This document shows positions 6,008-12,679 of a stretch of 12,679 bases of DNA, piece by piece. The DNA comes from Pinguiococcus pyrenoidosus (taxonomy: Eukaryota; Sar; Pinguiophyceae; Pinguiochrysidales; Pinguiochrysidaceae): the NCBI GenBank assembly GCA_019677205.1, contig JAAMXY010000597.1:1-12679 (forward strand). Direction: 5' to 3'. Position 1 is the first letter of the stretch. Each line of letters starts with the position of its first letter. The translations under genes and the position numbers were made by a program. The notes beneath the pieces are model-generated. The model ran no database searches. It was given only the letters and a program-made list of their open reading frames with translations, and was not told the DNA's origin.

Positions 6008-9000
6008 ATGGTGTTCTCAGCAGGTTTCTGTGGCGGAGAGGGTTCGCGAGGTCGTGAATCCCGTCCATTCCCGCTGGATTGGCGCCCTGTCGATACCTTG
6101 CAGACGCAAGGCAGCGCTGTGATCATGTCTCGCACGCCGCTTCACGATGCGGCGGAAAGGGGGAATGTGGAAGAGGTGGTGAGGTTGGTGGCTGAAGGGG
6201 CGGACAAAGAAGCCGAGACGACAGTGTTTTGGATTTACGGACAGACGCCCCTCCACATTGCAGCGGAGAATGGCCACCCGGAGGTGGTGCAAGCCTTGCT
6301 AGACCGAGGGGCCAACCGGGAGGCTGCGGACAGGAATGGAAGGACGCCACTCGACCTTGCAGCCTACAATGGCCACCTGGAGGTGGTGCAAGCCTTACTA
6401 GATCGTCGGGCCAACACGGACGCGGCGGACAACACTGGAGCGACGCCACTCGTCAGTGCAGCTGAGAAAGGCCACCTGGAGGTGGTGCAAGCGTTACTAA
6501 GCCACGGCGCCAGCAAGGACGCGGCGAGCAACGATGGAACGACGCCACTTTACATTGCCGCTGCGAATGGCCACTTGGAGGTGGTGCAAGCCTTGCTTCG
6601 CCGGCGTGCACGGCTCTCAGCGAAACTGGTCGCGCTACCATCGTCCAAGCAGACAGGTCAAGTGACTCTACTGCACGACTTTGTTCGAAACGGCAGCGAT
6701 GAATTGCTTCTACTTGCGCTGAAATCGCTGGGCGAGGACATCGTTGATGACTCCGGGCAAATGGCAGTCGGGCCCATCAGTTCCGAGGCGGTTCAGCTTC
6801 TCCTTGCCCCCGATGGAGCGGGGCGACCCGTCATCGACGACCTGGACCAGCGACTACGGCGAACCGGAGAAGATTCGCCACTAGCTGCTCTGCGGAACTC
6901 CTCCCTGAGACCGCTGGTCGACCGAATCCCAATCACTCCACCTCGGCTCCACCTCTGCGGACCAGGTGGCGCGGGCAAGACGCACCTTCGTCACATGCTC
7001 ATGGGTGAGAAGGGCCTGGCGCAGGAGCTGAAGAATGCAGAGTTCATTCCAGGCCGAACGCGAGGTGTTGAGATTGTCCGCTCGACGCTCTGCAACGGTA
7101 GCATTCCATATCTACGCCGCAAGCAAGACGTCCAGATATTCGACCACGGCGGTCAGAAGGACTTCCAGTTCACGTACATGGATATGTTGGGAAAGCCTCT
7201 GTCCGTATTTGTCTTGGTAATGCCTGTTATCCCTGAGGGTCATCCGCGGAGCACCACTCCGGCTTCGACGGAGAAGCAGTTGCGATACTGGCTTTCTTTG
7301 CTTGAGACGGTCGCACACTCGCCTTCGAATAAGGTCATTGTCGTGATGAACTTCTTTGAGGGGACAAGCGATGCGAGCCGGGAAGCCTACGTTGCTCGCA
7401 TTCAAGCAGTCATGTCCGAATATGTTCGAAGCAGTACGAAGCAGAGCAATACAGAAGAAGCAACAACGGAAGGTGACGACGAGGATATGACAACTGGTCG
7501 GCTCAACCTCGCTTCAACTGTCCCCATCTGTTTGAGGGCGACATCAAGATCCCAGACCTTGCAGCTCTTCGACCTGATTCGTGATTCGGCAGCAGCTTTA
7601 GGGTCGGCCGAGGCATACAGCGACAGTCCAGATTTCGGGACGGACGATTTGAAGATGCCCGCTATCTGCTCTGATGTCGTCCGAGCAATCCAGCAGTTCC
7701 GGGGTGGGTGCCGCATCCAAAGAGCTCCGGATGCCCGGAGGCTTCTTCGTGAGCAAGTTCCTGCGCTTGGAAATCTCAACGATTCGGCCGTGGATGCCCT
7801 GCTAAGCTACGCGCAGCAGTGTGGGGAGATTCTCGTGCACCAGGATGCGACCGTAAACGCAGATTCTACAGATGCCAGGACGAATGGGGTAGTCGTGTGG
7901 GATCCGAACTGGTTCTCCTCCTCTGTCCTGGGGTACTTTTTTCAGCCGGAGGACTGGTCCGAGGAGATCGGCGCTGGACGTTCTCACTGCATGGAGCACA
8001 ACGATGTGAAGGCCCATTTGTTGGTCTGCTTGCATCGCGCGGGCGAACCGTTTCATGATGGCCAAGAGGCGACGGACGAGATGCTGGAGACTCTCGTGAG
8101 CATGATTCACGGGATGCAGCTGTGTGTGCCCATACCTGGAAGAGAGCAAGACTGGTTCCCTGCCTTCCTTCACAACAGCAACATTGAAGACTTTGAGCGG
8201 GAGGTTTTGCCGTTGGGGTCGACGGCGCCTTGTGAGAGTGTGAAGGCTCACTTTGAGGACTTGACCGACGAAGAAATCCAGAACGGCATCTGCTGCGGCC
8301 GTCTTGTCTCTCTCCGTAGCGCCTCGAGGTTTTCGGCGTCGAACTGGCAAGTTTTCCCACGAGGAACGTTCTCGCGATTTCAAGTGAAAGTCTTGGAGAC
8401 CTTTCCGGATCCCATCCTGGACGGCGAGAGGCAGCACCACGACACAGATCAATCCATGCACAGGAATCTCGGCCGGCCATTCATCGATCGCAATATGGTG
8501 AAGGTCGTGTGGGAGGGACCCTCTAAAGAAGATCGAGCCATGTGCATCTGCCAGATGCTCTATGACGAACGTACTCAGCTTGAGGCTGCATGGGTCGCAT
8601 GGGTATGGGCATGTACTGAAGGGGCTGCCAGGCATCTGCTCTGCAACGAGAATGGCCACTTGGCTGCCGACAACTCGCTTGCGATACAGGTTGCCAACCA
8701 ACTGCAAACCTGGCTGAAAGACGCCGCTACGGTGAAGACCAGAACGCCAACCCTCTTTCCATATCGCCTTAAGAAACGAGCGTTTCTCAAACCAGCATTG
8801 AGTGTTCTTCGCGAACAAAAGGACATTCTGGCACAGCATGAATCGGAGAGTGTGTCAAGGTTTCGTGAAGGTAGAAGCAACGCAACGGAAGCGGATGATA
8901 GGACAGCTGGTCAGGGGGGCGACAACCGGAAGCAGCGACTCCAGGCATGTGCCGACCGAGCGATCAAGGCGTCCTTCAATGGCGACGACAATCTTGACGC

Positions 9001-10069
9001 GCTCAGAACAGACGTGCAGCTTCCAAAAGGGACAAAATCTCGCTACACCTACGAGATCAGTCTGGCGCCTTTGCTAGCAATCCAGACGTACCGTGTGGAT
9101 ACAGACTTGCAACTGCGAGTTGCCGAGACCTTTGAGGAGGAATTGATGAAGGAGATTGAAAGGGAAGAACAGGCTGATATCGCTAGGGGCCGAGATGTTT
9201 GCCTTCGCTTGGATGGCGTCTTCTTCGACAACAAGGGACGCCAATGGCCATCGATTGTACACATCCCTCGTGAAGATGGAAAATCTGCTTCGCCGCCCAT
9301 TCCACACCGCTTTGGCGTTCGCTTAAAGGTTGAAAATCAATCACAGCTGGTGACTCGAACTATCACGGCTCTGTGGCACTTTCGGACTGCGTTTGCTTCC
9401 CGAGTGAAAGAAGGGTTGATCGAGCTCTTCGATCGTTCGGTTGCCAAGATGCAGGCACAGCAAGAGGATCCTAGCTGGCATCCTTTGACATCGCAACCGG
9501 ACGATGATCTCACTTTTGCAAGTATCGTGTACAGCTTTGCTTTCAAAGCAACTGCAGTACCCGTTTCGGATACATATGAGCTTGAGGACCTGAAACGAGC
9601 CATGCCCTTCAGACAGATGAGAGGTAACCGAACAGGGCGCCCCCACCAGATACGAGATTGGGTCGAGATGGGTCAACTGCTGCTGGGTCGTCTCATGGCG
9701 GCACACTTTGAGGACGACGAACAACGCTGGGATGTTGAGACGTTAACTCAGCTGCTGCAGAAGTCGCCAGGTCTTCGTGCGTCCTGTTTTGGTTCCGAAA
9801 ACAATGACGACAAAACGAGGGCTCTCGTGATGCGAGTAAATGGTATTCGGAATCACGTCATGCATCAACAACGGGTCGATACAGGTCTAGCACAGGAGCA
9901 TCATATGACCATCGTCGACTTGCTGGGTGCGGTGCATTGCAGGTCTGAGAGCGAGAGAACGCAGCTAAATCTAATTGTCCTAGATGTTGATAGATGTTAC
10001 GAAGGTGTTGAGAACGTTGCTGCCGAGTCGCTGGCTCGCTTCTTGAAAAGAGAAATGGCTGCCATGTAG
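6008..10069 (+). CDS. Ankyrin-Roc-COR (ROCO-type) protein with C-terminal HEPN-like domain
   Basis: This is one uninterrupted frame of 1353 codons. Residues about 43-205 are five ankyrin repeats (TPLH-AA-GH-EVVQALL), a ligand- or protein-binding surface. The Roc GTPase follows: P-loop GPGGAGKT at 318-325, a switch-like TRGVE at 351-355, and DHGGQ at 379-383 (the G3 motif). The G4 position reads NFFE from N448 rather than NKxD. Residues about 550-760 look like a COR dimerisation region (VVWDPNWF around W631). About 760-1210 is unassigned, with an acidic coiled segment (EEELMKEIEREEQ). Residues about 1215-1310 form helices with GIRNHVMHQQ; R1281 and H1286 give the R-x4-H motif of HEPN RNase domains, with the DZIP3-like 'I-x2-RN-x3-H' wording. 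ATG 6008 is the first start; ATG 6125 (MSRTPLHD), just before the first repeat, is equally plausible. I infer a cytosolic sensor or signalling protein. The HEPN assignment is tentative. Confidence 0.9.
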   Translation: MVFSAGFCGGEGSRGRESRPFPLDWRPVDTLQTQGSAVIMSRTPLHDAAERGNVEEVVRLVAEGADKEAETTVFWIYGQTPLHIAAENGHPEVVQALLDRGANREAADRNGRTPLDLAAYNGHLEVVQALLDRRANTDAADNTGATPLVSAAEKGHLEVVQALLSHGASKDAASNDGTTPLYIAAANGHLEVVQALLRRRARLSAKLVALPSSKQTGQVTLLHDFVRNGSDELLLLALKSLGEDIVDDSGQMAVGPISSEAVQLLLAPDGAGRPVIDDLDQRLRRTGEDSPLAALRNSSLRPLVDRIPITPPRLHLCGPGGAGKTHLRHMLMGEKGLAQELKNAEFIPGRTRGVEIVRSTLCNGSIPYLRRKQDVQIFDHGGQKDFQFTYMDMLGKPLSVFVLVMPVIPEGHPRSTTPASTEKQLRYWLSLLETVAHSPSNKVIVVMNFFEGTSDASREAYVARIQAVMSEYVRSSTKQSNTEEATTEGDDEDMTTGRLNLASTVPICLRATSRSQTLQLFDLIRDSAAALGSAEAYSDSPDFGTDDLKMPAICSDVVRAIQQFRGGCRIQRAPDARRLLREQVPALGNLNDSAVDALLSYAQQCGEILVHQDATVNADSTDARTNGVVVWDPNWFSSSVLGYFFQPEDWSEEIGAGRSHCMEHNDVKAHLLVCLHRAGEPFHDGQEATDEMLETLVSMIHGMQLCVPIPGREQDWFPAFLHNSNIEDFEREVLPLGSTAPCESVKAHFEDLTDEEIQNGICCGRLVSLRSASRFSASNWQVFPRGTFSRFQVKVLETFPDPILDGERQHHDTDQSMHRNLGRPFIDRNMVKVVWEGPSKEDRAMCICQMLYDERTQLEAAWVAWVWACTEGAARHLLCNENGHLAADNSLAIQVANQLQTWLKDAATVKTRTPTLFPYRLKKRAFLKPALSVLREQKDILAQHESESVSRFREGRSNATEADDRTAGQGGDNRKQRLQACADRAIKASFNGDDNLDALRTDVQLPKGTKSRYTYEISLAPLLAIQTYRVDTDLQLRVAETFEEELMKEIEREEQADIARGRDVCLRLDGVFFDNKGRQWPSIVHIPREDGKSASPPIPHRFGVRLKVENQSQLVTRTITALWHFRTAFASRVKEGLIELFDRSVAKMQAQQEDPSWHPLTSQPDDDLTFASIVYSFAFKATAVPVSDTYELEDLKRAMPFRQMRGNRTGRPHQIRDWVEMGQLLLGRLMAAHFEDDEQRWDVETLTQLLQKSPGLRASCFGSENNDDKTRALVMRVNGIRNHVMHQQRVDTGLAQEHHMTIVDLLGAVHCRSESERTQLNLIVLDVDRCYEGVENVAAESLARFLKREMAAM
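6239..6600 (+). repeat. 99-bp tandem repeats encoding ankyrin repeats 2-5
   Basis: Units start at 6239, 6338, 6437 and 6536; the last is truncated relative to the period. GACGCC(A/C)CT and the core GGCCACCTGGAGGTGGTGCA recur at the same place in each unit, with the core unchanged in units 3 and 4 and one or two changes in the others. The ankyrin loop positions vary while the helical backbone is conserved. Confidence 0.9.
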
Positions 10070-10071
10070 AG

Positions 10072-10343
10072 GTGCGGCCGTCTCCTATCGAACGTGCACG
10101 GTTCGAACCTTTCGGAGCAACAGATGTCAACATGAGCAAAAGATCGACGACGGTCATCGGGAGACTGTTGTTCGCCGCCAGCACAGCCTTTGCCTGAAAC
10201 CTCTTTTCATCTTTACTCAGCATCTGCAAGGTGTCGCCTAAGTTCAGCGCGTCTGCACAAGGCTCACTCTCGTTCTCTCGCACTGGAGATTCCAGTCATC
10301 CACCCACCTCGGCCTTTTCGGCAGCAACTTCCAGCGGGTGCAT
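10072..10343 (-). pseudogene. Protein-like frame with one in-frame stop
   Basis: From ATG 10341-10343 the frame reads MHPLEVAAEKAEVGG, meets TGA at 10296-10298, and continues in frame with LESPVRENESEPCADALN, then GDTLQMLSKDEKRFQAKAVL and SLPMTVVDLLLMLTSVAP. The second part has amphipathic helices typical of a real protein. It stays open further, but beyond about 10072 it would run antisense into the 3' end of the ROCO-type gene, so the natural end is probably an intron or a lost stop. I recognise no family. It may be a decayed gene or an exon read across an intron; the plus strand has a competing open frame (10231-10497) of less convincing composition. Confidence 0.33.
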
Positions 10344-10861
10344 TATTGGTGCGCGTGGTTGGCTGAGGCAGCACCTTGCACAACGGCTGGCGGCTAGCGG
10401 AGCTCTGTTTGGCCCGGTCCTGCCGATACTACGCCAATGGCCTTGTTCGACGAAGCATGAGCTCAAGGAAGGCGCGATGTTTTTCTGTTTTTGCTAGGCT
10501 CGTTCCTGAGATTGTTGCTTATGAGTCGAAGTCGCCACGTCTCCGTTCATCTTCGAATGAGGCTTGCAGCGTAGCCTATCATCAAACCAGTTTTCAGTTG
10601 CTTTGTAGATTCCCGCCTGTCATTCACTGACCCATGGCCAGCTCTTGCACAGGACCTCCTGAGCAACCAATGCAAGTCCAAGGTCCTTCCTACATAGTCA
10701 TCAATTTCAAACAAAAACATCGAGATCGTCGAGCTCTTGTCGCCTCCCTTGAGAGGCACTGCTCCCAAGCTCGGATGGAATCGTTCCTCGATAAACTTGC
10801 CGTCGAGGGAGAGCGCCTTGCCTTACACTTCGCGCTGATCCGCGCTGATTCGCGCTCAACT
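10344..10861. other. Gene-poor interval between the ROCO-type and exostosin genes
   Basis: Short open frames occur on both strands (10376-10630 plus, 10634-10860 plus, 10547-10768 minus), none with recognisable motifs. The plus frame from ATG 10634 has a good start context and reads protein-like for about 75 residues, but then runs on antisense to the exostosin gene. The interval holds the 3' flank of the minus-strand exostosin gene. Nothing else is supported. Confidence 0.4.
10831..10856. repeat. 10-bp tandem repeat, 2.6 copies
   Basis: CGCGCTGATC, CGCGCTGATT and CGCGCT follow each other directly, just downstream of the stop of the exostosin-type gene. Confidence 0.85.
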
Positions 10862-12134
10862 CTACACATGGTTCCTTATCCGCTGTTGCCGCTCGGCAAA
10901 CCTACGCAGCATCTCAGCCGCGACGTTGTAGCCTCCGTATTTCCTCCAAACCCTCATGTCGGAACTGAGGGGCGCCCGGGCGTCCCAGTACAAAATGCGC
11001 GGAATGAAGGCCAGGATGCTGGCCTGGAGTTGCGCCACCTGCTCGGGCGTCACCCTGCTCGCAAGGGACACGGCGTCCTCCACGCTCGACGCGAGAAGAG
11101 CGACCTCGCGGATCCATCCCTGGTCCTCGTCGGGGGAAAAGAAGCGAGTGTACGCCACGACGGGCTTCTCGCTCTTCTGCTTCTCGTTCCTAACACTGAA
11201 GGGCCCGTCTTCGAAGAGGATGGGGATGCAGCCGGCCAGCAGAGAATCGAAGAAGCCGCGTCGCGTCGGCGTGTCTCCCGCCGGGTGGATCGAGAAGGTG
11301 TGGTTGAAGTAGATGTAGGCGACCTCCGGGTACAGCACCTCGCTGTCTTTCAGCATGAGGTGCCGGCAGGCATCAGCCTCTTCACACGCTTCCACCAGCG
11401 GCCGGCGAAAGGCGAGTCGTCCACTCGAGCCCGCCAGCAGCACCGCCTCGGGTCGGCGGCCCGCCCGCGTGGCGCGTTGTACGTGCGCGAGCCAAGCGTC
11501 GACATCTCGATCCGTCGACGGGTGGAAGAAGGTCGGGTAGGGCACTGCCAAGCACTGCGCGTCGTGGTACTCCAGTGTCAGGACCATCATCTTCTTCCAT
11601 GGCGCCGTCTCCTTGACCGTCATGAAGCTCCGCGGGTGCGCGCGCGAGATGATGAGCAAGAAGTTGGCACCTTCGTGCTGGCGCCAGTACGGACTCTCCA
11701 GCAGCATGGCCTCCACGCGACGCAAGTACGTGGAGGTGGCGCCGCCGTTAAAGTCGATGAAGTCCAGCATCCACACGTACTCAAAGGGAATGGGCAGCAA
11801 AAAGGCGTCTGCATCGGCGGGATCGTCCACCAAGCAGTTGTTGTTGATGTAGCCCACCAAGGCGTTTGCCGATTGGAATTGCCCAGTCCGCCACGCCGTG
11901 ATCTCCGTTCCCGCCATGGTGACAGGATTGCCTTGGACGAGGCCCTCGGCGCCCCGCAGCAGTCCGTCACTGGTGAACAAGCCATGCGCATTGGGAAAGT
12001 CTTGGAGACGGTACGGGATGGACACCGAACCGAAGGCCAGCGCAGAGGACTTCTCTACGAGACCCGTCCTCCTCCCGGCGCCCCGATGCAATGGGCAGCA
12101 AGCACAACGCCGCGAGCACTTCCAACTTCCCCAT
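10862..12134 (-). CDS. Exostosin-type glycosyltransferase (GT47 family), N-terminus out of frame
   Basis: The main frame (10862 to about 12091) encodes roughly 400 residues of an exostosin domain, which transfers sugars onto glycans in the Golgi. The family hallmark is FSIHPAGDTPTRRGFFDSLL followed by AGCIPILF, the nucleotide-sugar-binding region. Other typical parts are DADAFLLPIPFEY, FLLIISRAHPRSF and a C-terminal PRILYWD. This frame has no ATG at its start. The ATG at 12132-12134, in the frame offset by one base, gives MGKLEVLAALCLLPIASG, an excellent signal peptide or membrane anchor as GT47 enzymes require. The two frames overlap for about 120 bases; joining them needs a small intron of length 3n+1 or a one-base indel around 12030-12090. 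The body is intact, so I favour a functional gene with a hidden splice or a sequencing indel. GT47 members make varied polysaccharides; the substrate cannot be read from sequence. Confidence 0.88.
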
Positions 12135-12261
12135 GAAACCGCTTGTGCGGCGTCGGCGGGCCCTCTGTCTCTCCACTGCGGCTGACAAATGCCGGAAAAG
12201 CTTCGCGAGTCCCCCCACCTTTTCCGGCGGAGTGTCGAACTCTCCTGATTGGTGGGTCCAT

Positions 12262-12327
12262 GCTTACATAGTCCGATTGAAGATTCAAGATTGGTGATCC
12301 AGGACCGACGTGGTATTCCATTTCCAT
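12262..12327 (-). other. Candidate upstream coding exon with splice donor for the exostosin-type gene
   Basis: On the minus strand ATG 12325-12327 begins MEMEYHVGPGSPILNLQSDY, an acidic, protein-like segment that is followed by GTAAGC (12267-12262), a good donor. The frame becomes Arg/Gly/Pro-rich and unconvincing beyond it. If spliced to the exon carrying the hydrophobic MGKLEVLAAL segment, it would supply a short cytosolic tail as in type II Golgi enzymes. An acceptor is not unique. It could equally be an upstream ORF. Confidence 0.25.
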
Positions 12328-12412
12328 TTCGTCTGCGAGGTCTTCGGCTTTATCGGACTCGGATTGGACATAGGGAGAAAAGTTCAATTTTAAATCGTTA
12401 TCATGCTATGTT

Positions 12413-12679
12413 TTAACTAAACGAATCGAGTTTACGACAGAGACGATATAGTCGTTGGCTCAGCGAGACGCTGCACTTCGCGCGGCGGACGCCGGGATGG
12501 ACGGGGCTCCGGGACTTCCACCGGACAATGGACCTCCAGAAGGTGCGGCACGGTCGCTGCGGGACCCGTCGAGGCTCCAGCCGCTCCTGCAGGGCGTCCA
12601 AGCCTCCGCGTCCGCCACGGCCTCCTCCAGGCCCCTCCCTAGCTTTGAGTCCCTGCGAACATACTGAGGAGGCGGTCAA
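12413..12679. other. GC-rich right edge, probably the end of another gene, strand unresolved
   Basis: Base composition changes abruptly from AT-rich (about 12385-12425) to very GC-rich. Several frames are open: minus 12413-12679 (Gly/Arg-rich), plus 12455-12667 (Ala/Pro-rich), and a plus frame containing RWLSETLHFARRTPGW and DFHRTMDLQKVRHGR that runs off the edge. The last looks most like a protein locally but has no ATG before the Met in RTMDL and turns into Pro/Arg low complexity. Most of these are shadows of one gene that I cannot assign. Confidence 0.4.

Noticed and set aside
7802-8839. 345-codon minus-strand open frame
   Set aside because: It lies wholly inside the ROCO-type gene; no motif, composition typical of an antisense shadow.
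10862-12091. Taking the exostosin-type start at 12091
   Set aside because: The codon there is TTG and gives no signal anchor; the ATG at 12134 in the offset frame is far more plausible.
10634-12136. 500-codon open frame on the plus strand
   Set aside because: Most of it is antisense to the exostosin-type gene, is rich in Arg, Gly, His and Val in a shadow-like way and has no domain. Only its first ~75 residues lie outside that gene.
1-12679. tRNA, rRNA or riboswitch
   Set aside because: No cloverleaf-like or rRNA-like segments were recognised by eye on either strand.

Overview
The window looks like nuclear DNA of a microbial eukaryote, most likely a stramenopile alga. Evidence seen in the sequence: long genes with few or no introns on both strands, eukaryote-type proteins (an 11-helix ammonium transporter, an ankyrin-Roc-COR protein, an exostosin-type GT47 glycosyltransferase), a Ser/Thr/Pro linker followed by a 'CCAASCG-CGG' cysteine motif, and a Copia retroelement fragment with the 'YHR-REA-AAG' wording typical of diatom and other stramenopile Copia elements. 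There are no operons, Shine-Dalgarno signals or bacterial housekeeping genes. Placement in stramenopiles is inference.

Layout: 1-405 (minus) is an open, acidic, protein-like segment of a gene running off the left edge. It faces away from a small plus-strand cysteine-rich gene segment (393-776). 1056-2768 (minus) is a complete ammonium transporter. 2946-3242 and 3339-4085 (minus) encode a weak short ORF and a 248-residue charged, coiled-coil protein of unknown function. 4140-5830 is a decayed repeat landscape: an AT-rich 34-bp palindrome, a possible LTR, a stop-containing SAM-like ORF, a cluster of nine GATC tetramers with nested palindromes, and a Copia remnant in which a gag-like segment is joined in frame to an RNase H end, with 31-bp direct repeats bracketing the RNase H part.

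6008-10069 (plus) is the centrepiece: one uninterrupted 1353-codon frame with five ankyrin repeats, a Roc GTPase domain, a COR-like region, about 500 residues of unassigned sequence, and a C-terminal segment whose R-N-x3-H motif and surroundings resemble a HEPN (DZIP3-type) domain. If confirmed, this ankyrin-Roc-COR-HEPN protein would join a recognition module, a GTPase switch and a potential RNase effector in one chain, an architecture that recalls innate immune sensors. 10072-10343 (minus) is a protein-like stretch broken by one stop. 10862-12134 (minus) is the exostosin-type glycosyltransferase; its hydrophobic N-terminus lies in a different frame from the catalytic body, implying a tiny intron or an indel. 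12413-12679 is GC-rich and open in several frames, probably the edge of another gene that I could not resolve.

The genes show no obvious shared pathway. They look like an ordinary mix of single eukaryotic genes separated by a retroelement graveyard, with the large ROCO-type gene just beside that graveyard.
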